Source: Acidithiobacillus thiooxidans ATCC 19377 (GTDB taxonomy: Bacteria > Pseudomonadota > Gammaproteobacteria > Acidithiobacillales > Acidithiobacillaceae). From it: a stretch of DNA of 64,000 bases. The notes under the pieces were generated by a model. It searched no databases, was not told where the DNA came from, and was given only the letters and a program-made list of their open reading frames with translations. This document shows, one piece after another, positions 43,790 through 52,397 of this stretch (position 1 is its first letter; every line of letters begins with the position of its first letter). The stretch covers positions 1,486,501-1,550,500 of the forward strand of contig NZ_CP045571.1 in NCBI RefSeq assembly GCF_009662475.1. Reading direction: 5' to 3'. The translations under genes were made by a program, and so were the position numbers.

Positions 43790-44557
43790 CTAATAAAAAA
43801 ACCGACAGTGTGGTATCACTGCCCGCAATGCTTCCTGGATAGCGTCATCGGGGTAACCCGTATCCGAAGTCACCAAGGTCACTTTCTCGGTCCCGCCGCC
43901 TTCCCTGGGGCGTTCCATGTGTTCCACAATCGCCAGACCCAGATTTTCCGCGAGCTCCGGCGACAGAAAGTGGTCTGCAACGATGGGAAACACCACACCA
44001 TGATTGGTCATCAGCGTTCGGGACAGCCCTTCCCAAATATGAATGACCACCCATAAAAAGTGATTTTCCAGAATGTCGTACGCCATCTGGTCTTGCGTAC
44101 AACGCAGCATCCATGCGGCAGAAAAAGGATCCCCGGTAAAAATCCAGTCAAAAAAGGTGTCTCCACCAATTCGGCGCTCTATTGGGGCAGGCTTCCCATC
44201 GTAAAGGCGGGACACCATATCGCGTATGCCGGCTTCGAGCAGACTATCGGGCAAATACAGACCCACACGGACATTTCCCCCCAAGACCAGGGCCAGCAGA
44301 TCCACACGATGGGATACCTGCTTTTCCGGTTCGTTGGACGCAGCCGGCGATGCGAAGGCGGCGCTGGCTTTCCAAAAGCCCCTGGAACGGACCTTCAGCG
44401 CCGCTTCCGTCACATCGGGTATCAGGCTGCCCGTTAATCCGGATCGCCAAAAACCGCTTTGATAAGACGCGCCATGCAATCCGCCAATCCGGCGATCCAG
44501 TGCTGTAAATAACTGTTCCAGCATCTTGTTGTGGGTTATCCAAAGAGTTTGAGCCAT
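43790..44557 (-). CDS. Hypothetical protein in pilus operon
   Basis: A 255-residue soluble-looking protein. About 20-90 is Gly/Ser/Ala-containing; from about 150 it is Trp- and His-rich with two Cys (MLRCTQD, VIPHCRF). No recognised domain. The start overlaps the upstream membrane gene by 22 nt, indicating co-translation. Confidence 0.55.
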   Translation of the reverse strand: MAQTLWITHNKMLEQLFTALDRRIGGLHGASYQSGFWRSGLTGSLIPDVTEAALKVRSRGFWKASAAFASPAASNEPEKQVSHRVDLLALVLGGNVRVGLYLPDSLLEAGIRDMVSRLYDGKPAPIERRIGGDTFFDWIFTGDPFSAAWMLRCTQDQMAYDILENHFLWVVIHIWEGLSRTLMTNHGVVFPIVADHFLSPELAENLGLAIVEHMERPREGGGTEKVTLVTSDTGYPDDAIQEALRAVIPHCRFFY

Positions 44558-44847
44558 ACGCTGTTCCCCAAAATCCAGTAATGCGTTATCCCGACGACAT
44601 CAATCACCAAAAAAACCACCTGCGCCGACACCAGCGAACCCGAATTTATTTTGAGGCCGTACCACAGCCACAAGGCATTGGAGAGGGTCCACGCGACAAA
44701 AAGCCCACGCATGGAAGGATCATGAAAGAGGGCCAGAATCAAGGCGGCACCAATCGTAAAAGTGCTGCCAGCCCGGCCGGCCCACACCCAAAGGGGCACA
44801 CGGCTTTTGTACCAAGCGGTTGAAGGCGATTTTTCAGCGGCCATCAC
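44536..44847 (-). CDS. Membrane protein, three spans
   Basis: A 103-residue protein with three hydrophobic helices (about residues 20-38, 48-65, 72-90) and a basic N-terminus. It overlaps neighbours at both ends. Family unknown. Confidence 0.55.
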   Translation of the reverse strand: MMAAEKSPSTAWYKSRVPLWVWAGRAGSTFTIGAALILALFHDPSMRGLFVAWTLSNALWLWYGLKINSGSLVSAQVVFLVIDVVGITHYWILGNSVWLKLFG

Positions 44848-45812
44848 GGCGTCCCCGACTGGCTGGCCAGCACCCGATAGCGCCCCAATACCGCCGGCAC
44901 GTAATGCTGGGTTTGCGTAAAATCCGGAATATGGTCGCCCGCTTCGACGACCGCTTGGCCTCCGGCGTTATACCCTGCCAACGCCAGAGGCCAGGAGTGA
45001 AATTCCAAGGCGAGATGCCGCAAATAGCGGGCACCGGCCAGCATGGCGTTGCGGGGATTAAAAGGGCTCCCTTGCCCATATCGCGCCCATGTGGACGGAA
45101 TAAACTGCATCAACCCCTGCGCCCCGGCAGAAGAGACCGCCTGCGGATTGAATCCGGATTCCTGCCAGGCCACGGCCATCAGGAGGGCCTTCGGCACCCC
45201 TGTCTGGGCACTGGCATAGGTCGCATCCTGAACAATACGGGCAGGGATAGCGGGTATCCCGTTTATGGGCGTGCCTTTCCAGCCTGTGCCTGGAACCCTG
45301 TCCCCGGCATGCTCTGCAGCGAGAATCCAGACACCAGCGGCCATATTCCAGCAGGAATCATGCTTAACGCGCCATTCCGGGAACCCGGCATAGCGCAACA
45401 GTGGCAACCATCCAGCAGGGATGTGTATGGGACCATAGCGACGCGCGCTCACGGAAACATTTTGCTGTGCGGTGTAGTAGCGCTGCACCACAGGCCAGGA
45501 AACGGCATAAGTCTGGGCCGCCTGACGCAAACAGGCCGGTACGGGCTGAGCGGTGACTTTGGCATGGTTTTTCTGCACCTGTTCAACCGCCAGAATCAAG
45601 GCCGCCGCCGCGATGTTGGTGCAGGCATCGGTTTTGAGTCGCCGAAGGCTAAACCCATTTTTCTCCAGTATCGGCAGCCATACCGCCGGAATGCCCATCA
45701 CGCCCACGCCCGCGTGCGAACGGCCTGCCTGCGCATCATATTGGCTCACCAGCGCCGCACGGCGCACCTGCCAGTGTTGGGCGGCCGCTTCCAGACAGGG
45801 TGGTATCATCAT
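44844..45812 (-). CDS. Lytic transglycosylase (SLT domain), second copy
   Basis: A 322-residue protein. The C-terminal 135 residues form an SLT domain with catalytic Glu in VAWQESGFNPQ, GAQGLMQFIPSTW, NPRNAMLAGARYLRHL and ALAGYNAGG. The N-terminal 180 residues contain two repeats of a Cys-containing unit (CLEA..., CLRQ... each followed by WLPLLEK-like helices). There is no clear signal peptide. Conjugation and type IVb pilus clusters typically carry such an enzyme to open the peptidoglycan layer. Confidence 0.85.
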   Translation of the reverse strand: MMIPPCLEAAAQHWQVRRAALVSQYDAQAGRSHAGVGVMGIPAVWLPILEKNGFSLRRLKTDACTNIAAAALILAVEQVQKNHAKVTAQPVPACLRQAAQTYAVSWPVVQRYYTAQQNVSVSARRYGPIHIPAGWLPLLRYAGFPEWRVKHDSCWNMAAGVWILAAEHAGDRVPGTGWKGTPINGIPAIPARIVQDATYASAQTGVPKALLMAVAWQESGFNPQAVSSAGAQGLMQFIPSTWARYGQGSPFNPRNAMLAGARYLRHLALEFHSWPLALAGYNAGGQAVVEAGDHIPDFTQTQHYVPAVLGRYRVLASQSGTP

Positions 45813-47053
45813 AGGGCCTCAGCCACGGCATCGCGCGGAAACCGCACCCCAAAACTGGCCCACACCGACTCCATGTAATCCAGGGTGCTTTCGCTCTGGC
45901 GCAACCACTGCGGGTACTGAGCCGTCACCTTGCTGTGAATGTGCATGGGTTCCACCCGGCAACCCGAGCGGAAACGGTCATGCTGGCGCTGCAGATACCC
46001 TTCAAAGGCGGTTCGGGTGTACGGCAGTATGGTTAGTTTGCGATTGTTCAGGAACAATCCATTGGTCGCCATGATCTCGTGATACCGCAACCAGTAGTGC
46101 AGGTAGGCCGTAAAATAGGGCATTTTCGCCACAGCTTCAGCTACCACCCCTTCCTGCGCCCAGGTTTCCAATACCCATCCTTCAATCGCGCTGCGCGGAT
46201 ACTGGGGAAAGAGACCGTTTTCGGGCATACCGCCGGCTTTTTCTACCAAGGAAAGACAAGCGGCGGCGGGATGCCGAACCGGGACCACATATTCAGCATG
46301 CATCCCGAAAACATCCCGAAAGAACCGCGCTTCGTAGATGGCCTTCGTAGCCTTTTTCGGAATGGTCCGCAAGGCGGGACGCGGAGAGTCCACCACACCA
46401 TCCACCGCGTCGGCATCCCGATCGGTCCGCTGTGGGTCATCCCGAAAGAACCAGTCCGCCATGACTATCCACTCGGCAGTCTGCTGCATCGCTCTGCGGG
46501 TCATGGGCAGCCATTCCATGCCATCATGACTCAACCAGGCCTGCCGGATATCCGGGAATCCGTCATGCATAAACCAGGCGGGATAGTCCCGATAATCCTT
46601 GCCCAATGCCCGCAGTAATTCTTTGGTCAGGTAACTGCCGCCATGCCGTGGGGCACTCACCACAAAGATAAAACGATTCCGGCCTTGCAGGTCCGCCATA
46701 AAATCCCGGTTTCCCGCCATCAATGCGGCCAGCACATGATAGGCGCGCAACACCAGATTCCTGCCCAAGGGCGTCAGAAAAGCCTTATCCGCTGCCCGTT
46801 GTACGGTCTGCCGAAAGGCCGCCATATCCGCCTTTCTCAAGGACGGCGACATGTGTTCCGTGACCTGATCGCCCCAATCCCGCTCTACATCGTGATACAC
46901 ACCGCCCTGGGTCACGCTATCGAGGAAAATAGCGAAATTGGCAGAAACCGGAAAATCCACCGCATCAAAGGCAAACCCCATACCGGTTTTTGGACGCTGC
47001 TGCACGATATGGGGCGCCGTCTTCACAGAACTGGAAGACATTGTATCGCCCAC
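45809..47053 (-). CDS. Sulfotransferase-like protein
   Basis: A 414-residue protein with FIFVVSAPRHGGSYLTKELLR (about residue 130), matching the PAPS 5'-phosphosulfate loop of sulfotransferases. About 145 residues later comes VVPVRHPAAACLSLVEKAGG, matching the 3'-phosphate motif (R-x7-S). It could transfer sulfate to a glycan, lipid or Tyr. Located between the PilP-like and transglycosylase genes of the second pilus operon, so pilin or envelope sulfation is an inference. Overall sequence outside the two motifs is not recognised. Confidence 0.6.
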   Translation of the reverse strand: MGDTMSSSSVKTAPHIVQQRPKTGMGFAFDAVDFPVSANFAIFLDSVTQGGVYHDVERDWGDQVTEHMSPSLRKADMAAFRQTVQRAADKAFLTPLGRNLVLRAYHVLAALMAGNRDFMADLQGRNRFIFVVSAPRHGGSYLTKELLRALGKDYRDYPAWFMHDGFPDIRQAWLSHDGMEWLPMTRRAMQQTAEWIVMADWFFRDDPQRTDRDADAVDGVVDSPRPALRTIPKKATKAIYEARFFRDVFGMHAEYVVPVRHPAAACLSLVEKAGGMPENGLFPQYPRSAIEGWVLETWAQEGVVAEAVAKMPYFTAYLHYWLRYHEIMATNGLFLNNRKLTILPYTRTAFEGYLQRQHDRFRSGCRVEPMHIHSKVTAQYPQWLRQSESTLDYMESVWASFGVRFPRDAVAEAL

Positions 47054-47056
47054 CGT

Positions 47057-48178
47057 TTAACCCGGTACCATGCCCGGGCGCAAAATCGGCATACCGTCGG
47101 GACTGACGCCGCCGGATGGGGGCGCATTAAAACGGATCCCGTCCTTTTTCGCCTCACTGGCCAGGCGCGTGAGGATATTGGACTGCTGTGGAGAATCAAT
47201 CTGACCACTATTTTGATGGCCTTTCCAGCTGGTGGACTGATAATGTCCGATTTGCGACGAGAGCTTCAGGATCGTGCCATCGCCCAGTATCACCTGATGC
47301 GGGTCCACGGCCTGCACCAAATGCCCATCCAGCGTGCTTCCGGCCTTCACCGTATAGGTGTTTTTCCCTACCTGAATCACGGCACCGCGCTGCCCCTGAT
47401 CGTCCATAATGGCGACCACGGCGAGATGTGCCCGCTTGGCCTGGGTCGCTTTCTGCACCTGATGGGCCACCTGTTGTGCCCGGGCGGAAGCCGCAGTCAA
47501 AGCCTGCATTTTGCCGCGCAGTTCAGCCACGGCTTGTTCCAGTGACCGCAACTGCGGAGAATGGTCCAGCGCCATGGAACTCGCCTCGCTATCGTACTTG
47601 GCATAGCTGGCCCGGGCTTTGGCGATTTTGGTCTGGAGCTGCAGAATACTCAGTTTATTGGACAGTTTTTGCACAGTCCCCGGCGTGCCCATAAACGGAT
47701 TGATATAACCGGCGGTCACGGCATGACTGGCAGCCTGCGGCATTTCTGGCGCGGACATGCGGCGCGATGGCGTGGGCATGGTCAACGGCGTTACTGGATG
47801 CGATGGGGCTTGCACGGCAGCGGGGGAAACCGGATGCGGCGCAGGCACCGTGGGTTTTACCGTAGTGGGATGAGGGGTGATCGGCTTTGCCGGAACCGTC
47901 ACGGCGGGGTGATGCGCCGATGGCGCCACATGAACGGGGCCTATCAACACATGCTGCTGTGCCTTGGCTGCGGGAGTCGGCGTGGATGGAACCGATTCCT
48001 TGGACACGGGGGTCTTGGCGGAGGGGATGGCAGGTGCAGGCACCGTCGCTTTACCGGCCGCCGCTTCCAGAATGGCGTTCACCCCCGCCGTATTGGCATA
48101 AGCGGGCAGAACCGTCATGGCGGAAACCACCGCACCCCATAAAAGACTATGTATCATTCGTGAATTTTTCATATTCAA
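47057..48178 (-). CDS. Type IVb PilP-like pilus biogenesis protein
   Basis: A 373-residue exported protein with signal peptide (cleavage near AYA-NT) and a long Pro/Ala/Val linker (about 40-165). A coiled coil (NKLSILQLQTKIAKARASY) precedes a small beta domain (VVAIMDDQGQRGAVIQVGKNTYTV; AGSTLDG). That last part matches the PilP proteins of R64-type thin pili better than PilP of type IVa systems. It lies 3 nt from neighbours on both sides. Confidence 0.65.
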   Translation of the reverse strand: MNMKNSRMIHSLLWGAVVSAMTVLPAYANTAGVNAILEAAAGKATVPAPAIPSAKTPVSKESVPSTPTPAAKAQQHVLIGPVHVAPSAHHPAVTVPAKPITPHPTTVKPTVPAPHPVSPAAVQAPSHPVTPLTMPTPSRRMSAPEMPQAASHAVTAGYINPFMGTPGTVQKLSNKLSILQLQTKIAKARASYAKYDSEASSMALDHSPQLRSLEQAVAELRGKMQALTAASARAQQVAHQVQKATQAKRAHLAVVAIMDDQGQRGAVIQVGKNTYTVKAGSTLDGHLVQAVDPHQVILGDGTILKLSSQIGHYQSTSWKGHQNSGQIDSPQQSNILTRLASEAKKDGIRFNAPPSGGVSPDGMPILRPGMVPG

Positions 48179-48181
48179 TCC

Positions 48182-49393
48182 TCAGTAGTTACCAATAACA
48201 GGGTCCGCCAGAAGCACACCAGAAGGTGCCCAGGCATAGATAAAAGCGGTATAAGGGGGAGATTGCAGATTACCGTTACTTGAAGAGGGATCCCTGTCAT
48301 TTCCATTACAGGTCCCCGCCGCTGAACCGGAGTTCGGCCCATTCCCCACGCCGAACAGAAAACCCCAGGCAGAGGTCACCGACGCATCGGATAAACCCAA
48401 TGACGTCACAAAATCATTGTTATTCCAGGTAGCCGGTTGAACATCGCAGAGCGCGCCTGAACCGTAGTAATAACTGACGGTCGAGCCATCTGGATTTTGA
48501 CCGGGAAATGCCCATCCAGGGCCGTTACCATTCCCCGAATTCGTAATTACCGATGCGGTATCCCAATAACTGGCATTGGTCCCATCATTGGGGTCGGCAG
48601 AAGCAAAATAATCAATATCCGCATTACGTCCTGGGTTCGCCAGATATTGCGTCGTAAAATAACTGCTATAGGCCTGTGCCACTTTATGCATGCGCTGCAG
48701 GGTCACTTTGTAGAGATGCGCTTCAATGGCATAACCCGAGACCTGGGTTACCAAATCATGCTGTGCGCCTTTTTGGGTCCCCAAATCAAAAGCGCAGCCA
48801 TACTGATCATTGGCTGGATCTACCGTGCAGGTATACGTCACCCCTTGGCTTTGTGGGGTGATGCCGGCAGGTAATCCATTGGTAGAAAGAAAACCGACAT
48901 CATGGAAGTACAGGGGGTACCCATCATACTGGGCTTCCATCTCCGGGCTGACATACACCCATACCGGCTGACCAAAACCGTCTGTAGCCAGATGCAGGGG
49001 AGAATTACCTGCAGCGCCGGCTATGGCATAAAAACCCGGTTGAATACTCTGCGGCTGCCCAGGTGTAAAAGCCCGGGCAGGCGTGACAGTCTCCGTACCA
49101 TCCGTCAAAACATCGGTATTAATCCCATTGAGGCCATTCCCAATCCACTGGGAGTGACCAGCGGTAAACACCAGGGCACCATTGGCACCGGTGGTATCCA
49201 CCACCATGGCATCCTTGGCATAGGCGGTCTTGGTACCTTTGGCGAGCTCCTGCATGCGGGCTTCTGTGGCGGTTTCCTGGGACGCATGGAGCGCCTGCAT
49301 AAATACGGGAGCCAGGACACCCAGCAATAGCGTAAAAATAAAGATGGCAAAGAGCATCTCGATGAGCGTAAAGCCCTGCGCTCGTCTGTCCAT
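48182..49393 (-). CDS. Large prepilin/pseudopilin-like protein
   Basis: About 403 residues from MDRRAQG-FTLIEMLFAIFIFTLLLGVLAP, a 7-residue leader with Glu at +5. The large head (about 370 residues) contains GYPLYFHDVGFL, several Cys and the late WGFLFGVGNGP block. The upstream in-frame extension to 49585 would translate a repeat array and is rejected. As an operon member with a PilT-like ATPase it is likely a minor pilin or tip subunit. Confidence 0.75.
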   Translation of the reverse strand: MDRRAQGFTLIEMLFAIFIFTLLLGVLAPVFMQALHASQETATEARMQELAKGTKTAYAKDAMVVDTTGANGALVFTAGHSQWIGNGLNGINTDVLTDGTETVTPARAFTPGQPQSIQPGFYAIAGAAGNSPLHLATDGFGQPVWVYVSPEMEAQYDGYPLYFHDVGFLSTNGLPAGITPQSQGVTYTCTVDPANDQYGCAFDLGTQKGAQHDLVTQVSGYAIEAHLYKVTLQRMHKVAQAYSSYFTTQYLANPGRNADIDYFASADPNDGTNASYWDTASVITNSGNGNGPGWAFPGQNPDGSTVSYYYGSGALCDVQPATWNNNDFVTSLGLSDASVTSAWGFLFGVGNGPNSGSAAGTCNGNDRDPSSSNGNLQSPPYTAFIYAWAPSGVLLADPVIGNY

Positions 49394-49440
49394 TTGAGAC
49401 GCTACCAGACGTACCGACGCACCGGACTCCATCCGTTTTG

Positions 49441-49512
49441 CGCTGCGCCCTGCGAAGGGCTGCCGCCTGCAAGGCTCGCACCCTGCAAAGGGCTTGCACC
49501 CTGCCAAGGGGT
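49441..49512. repeat. Short tandem repeat array R4
   Basis: Four units: GCGCCCTGCGAAGGGCT, GCCGCCTGCAAGGCTC, GCACCCTGCAAAGGGCTT, GCACCCTGCCAAGGGGTCT. It lies between the PilT-like gene and the large prepilin gene. Confidence 0.75.
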
Positions 49513-49588
49513 CTGCTTTTGAGCAAAGAGCCCCTATGGATAACCACATAGGGCGGTGCTGCAGGTGTCTGTCTGGCGCCGTCATTAA

Positions 49589-50683
49589 TCAATACTCCAT
49601 GATTTTCCGTAACCGGTCGGGACTCGGCGCAAATGCATAAGCCGTTTCTTCCGTGATTCTGGAGGCCCGATACAGGTCCTTGATGCACTCTTCCATCAAG
49701 TTCATGCCCTCCTCGCGCCCCTGTTGAATTTGTGTCGGCAAATTGGCGTAGCGGCCCGTCACAATATCGGCCCGCACGGCGCTGGTCGCGGTCATGATTT
49801 CATAGGCCAGCACTTTTCCCGGTCGGTCAGCGCGGGGGAGTAACTTCTGTGCAATGACCGCTACCAGAGAATCCGCCAGAATGTTTTGTAATCCCGCCCG
49901 GTTTTCCGAGGGAACACTTTCCAGAATCCGGCGAATGGCCTCTGAAGCCGTAGAAGCATGGGTGGTAGCCAGAACCAGGTGACCCGAGTTGGCGGCGATG
50001 GTAGCCGCCTCAATGGTTTCCGCATCCCGCAATTCGCCGACCATAATAATGTTCGGTTTTTCGCGCAGGGCGGCGCGAATCGCCATACTGAAAGACAGGC
50101 TATCGACGCCGACTTCGCGCTGCGTCACCTCCGCATTCTGGTCAACCGGGATGAGATATTCGACGGGATCCTCAATGGTGAGAATATGAATGGGACGATG
50201 CAGCTGTGCGATCAATCCGGAAGCCTGACTGGTGCTCTTTCCAGAGCCGGTTGCGCCGGCAAAAATGATGATTCCGGCAGACCGGGAGAAAAACGGCAGT
50301 GCGACTTCCATAGGTAAACCCAGCGTCGAAAACTCGGGTATCTGCTCATTCAGCTTGCGCATCACCAGTGCATTCACGCCGCCCGAGTAATGGAACTGAT
50401 TGCAGCGAAAACGTAGTCCGAAAAGACTGGCCGCATAATCCAGTTCGCGCGGGCCTTCCGAACCATGCATATCCTCCATGACAAAGCGGAAATCCTTGCG
50501 CGTTTGTGCGGCCAGAATCTGCTCAAAATCGGCGCGTTCCACCACAGGGGCACCCGGGATAGGAACGACGTGCCCAGAAGCATCCGCGAATTTCGGAATA
50601 CGTCCCTCTTTCAGAAAAAGGTCCGACCAGTTACCGGCCAAATCCGCTTTACCCTTTTCAAACCATTCCACAAAAGCTGTCAT
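49589..50683 (-). CDS. PilT-like ATPase
   Basis: A 364-residue GspE/PilT-family ATPase. Walker A is GATGSGKST (about residue 142), Asp box TIEDPVEYLIPV, Walker B-type EKPNIIMVGELRD, and the His box VLATTHAST. It lacks the zinc site and MshEN domain, as in PilT retraction motors. The C-terminal AIRNLIRE motif of PilT is not obvious, so a DotB/PilT-type role in type IVb systems is also possible. Lies in the second pilus operon. Confidence 0.85.
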   Translation of the reverse strand: MTAFVEWFEKGKADLAGNWSDLFLKEGRIPKFADASGHVVPIPGAPVVERADFEQILAAQTRKDFRFVMEDMHGSEGPRELDYAASLFGLRFRCNQFHYSGGVNALVMRKLNEQIPEFSTLGLPMEVALPFFSRSAGIIIFAGATGSGKSTSQASGLIAQLHRPIHILTIEDPVEYLIPVDQNAEVTQREVGVDSLSFSMAIRAALREKPNIIMVGELRDAETIEAATIAANSGHLVLATTHASTASEAIRRILESVPSENRAGLQNILADSLVAVIAQKLLPRADRPGKVLAYEIMTATSAVRADIVTGRYANLPTQIQQGREEGMNLMEECIKDLYRASRITEETAYAFAPSPDRLRKIMEY

Positions 50684-50696
50684 CGTTTGCTCCTCA

Positions 50697-51788
50697 TTAA
50701 AAAGGTTGTGCTACCAAAGAAGTTATGGCCCCGCCCCATGGCAAGGGACTGGAGAGTTCTACGGAATACGGGGTCGCGGTATCACTAGCCTCACCGCCAG
50801 AATTATTGACCTCGACCGCGTATCCCCACGGATTTTTGTTTTGCGTACCCGCCAATCCGCTGCCTTGCGTATAATCAGCCCAGGAAATCCATCCCCCATT
50901 ACTGCAGGCAAACGGGCCGTCCCCGTTCCCGTTCGTACACCCTTCAGGGGCAAACCAGTCCAGGTCATCGTTATGCAACGCACCCGACGATTCCGATGCG
51001 GCAAAGCCCGATTCCAGCAACGTACCCATGCGCTTCACCTGATGCAGTGCCGCGTTGTACAAGCGGGTTTCGATGGCCTGGCCGGAAACCGAAACATAGC
51101 GGGCGCCATTGGGAACAAATACGCCGTTCTGTAAGGTAGGTGCGGTACCCGCCATAGACGGTATCGCCAGCCAAAGGGAGCGATAACACAAACTCCCCTG
51201 TGCAGCAGACTGGCAGGTGGCATCAGAAACAAACAACTGCGCATTCCACAGAGGTTGCACTCCCGCCGCGCTGAGTATTCCGGACGCGCTGATGGGGGGC
51301 GCCGAACCATTCCCACCGGCATCCAGCCAGGCCGCGTTTTGGGCGTACCACCCCTGCAATTGTTGTTGAGCATGGTCGAGCCATATCGTCTGCGTCTGTT
51401 TAAGCCGTTGATGGCTGAAATCATCCAACCGTGCCGAAATAACCGAAACGACGGCGGCAAGGAAAATCATCAGGACCAGGACATACAGAATCGCCGCGAC
51501 GCCCGCCTCTGCCCCTGGCTGGGGCGCAACCTCTTGCAGGGGCGCACCCCCTTGCGGGGAGCGGAAACCATGCAGGACGCCAGCACCTTCGCAAGGTACG
51601 AACCCCTTTCCTGCAAATCCGTCTTGCCATCTGCAGGGCTGCCGTCCGCAGGACCCGGCTGCACGCCTGCCGGCTGCAAGCCTTTTGGATAGCTGCTGTT
51701 TAATCCACACTGGCAAACACCTTTCCCACGGCGTCACCCGTGATAAAACAGGTGCTGGGGAGGTTGTTACCCTGTTCAGCGCATCCAT
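50697..51788 (-). CDS. PilX/PilV-like prepilin, start unclear
   Basis: The open frame is 363 residues. The mature-like part starts at EAG-VAAILYVLVLMIFLAAVVSV (about residue 94), a prepilin helix without Glu at +5, followed by a 250-residue head. Everything before it is encoded by a repeat array and the only ATG is inside the upstream pilin gene. The true start is therefore unknown (possibly a CTG/TTG, or an 88-nt overlap). The gene lies 13 nt before the PilT-like gene. Confidence 0.6.
   Translation of the reverse strand: MDALNRVTTSPAPVLSRVTPWERCLPVWIKQQLSKRLAAGRRAAGSCGRQPCRWQDGFAGKGFVPCEGAGVLHGFRSPQGGAPLQEVAPQPGAEAGVAAILYVLVLMIFLAAVVSVISARLDDFSHQRLKQTQTIWLDHAQQQLQGWYAQNAAWLDAGGNGSAPPISASGILSAAGVQPLWNAQLFVSDATCQSAAQGSLCYRSLWLAIPSMAGTAPTLQNGVFVPNGARYVSVSGQAIETRLYNAALHQVKRMGTLLESGFAASESSGALHNDDLDWFAPEGCTNGNGDGPFACSNGGWISWADYTQGSGLAGTQNKNPWGYAVEVNNSGGEASDTATPYSVELSSPLPWGGAITSLVAQPF
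51520..51690. repeat. Degenerate repeat array R5
   Basis: About 170 bp of decayed CCCTGCAAAGGG-like units (on the minus strand CCTTGCGAAGG, CCCTGCAGATGG, GCCCCTGCAAGAGG). It lies between the second prepilin and the PilX-like gene. Confidence 0.55.
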
Positions 51789-52383
51789 TGCAACGCTTGC
51801 AGAACTCCGCCTGTGTAGAAGCGGATACAGGCCCTATCAGGACGGCGACCTCTACCTTTCCGCGCCCCGCCATCTCCGGGTTTTGACTGAGCCAATCACC
51901 CGTCGTTAAGGTCACCGTGGTCCCCGGCATCCCGCTATCCGAATCCGGAATAGTCAGATTGCCTCCTGGAAAAATATTGGTTTGGGTAAGATAAGGCCCA
52001 TCCCATTGCTGGTCATTCGGCGTACAGTCATTAAGACCTGCCGCCTGTCCATTGGCCCCCGGTGTTCCCAGAGCCGCCACATTGGCGGGATAACAACCCG
52101 TATCCTGAGCAAAGTTCTGGCTCGCCCGCACGATAGAGTTCATCGTTTGATAAATAGCCTCACCCCGTGTATTGGAAAGATTCAGGTAATACACGGCAGC
52201 CGCCGTTACAATGACCGCAATCACCAGAGCCGCAAGCATGCCTATGAGTGAAAATCCGGACTCAGCAGCCGCTGAAACAGGCCATCGCGACCGCAAAAAT
52301 AAAGGGCGTGCAGTATAGGGAGAACGGTTCTTGCGGAATAACCCGAAAGCCGCAACCCCATCGCTACACGCAGACTGTCCCAT
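51700..52383 (-). CDS. Atypical prepilin B lacking Glu5
   Basis: A 227-residue prepilin-like protein. After a leader of about 43 residues comes ESG-FSLIGMLAALVIAVIVTAAAV, with Gly where almost all major pilins have Glu at +5. The head has multiple Cys (DTGCYPANV, NDCTPND, FCKRCNGCAEQ). Paralogue of the preceding gene (same SGFSLIG block and long leader). It could be a major pilin of a divergent type IVb-like filament or a regulatory minor pilin. Confidence 0.72.
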   Translation of the reverse strand: MGQSACSDGVAAFGLFRKNRSPYTARPLFLRSRWPVSAAAESGFSLIGMLAALVIAVIVTAAAVYYLNLSNTRGEAIYQTMNSIVRASQNFAQDTGCYPANVAALGTPGANGQAAGLNDCTPNDQQWDGPYLTQTNIFPGGNLTIPDSDSGMPGTTVTLTTGDWLSQNPEMAGRGKVEVAVLIGPVSASTQAEFCKRCNGCAEQGNNLPSTCFITGDAVGKVFASVD

Positions 52384-52397
52384 CTGACAAACAGACC

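Noticed and set aside
26649-51690. CCCTGCAAAGGG arrays as a CRISPR
   Set aside because: Units abut without unique spacers, they vary in length, and no cas genes are present.
26649-51690. Arrays as a pilV shufflon
   Set aside because: No recombinase gene and no inverted alternative pilin 3' ends are seen.
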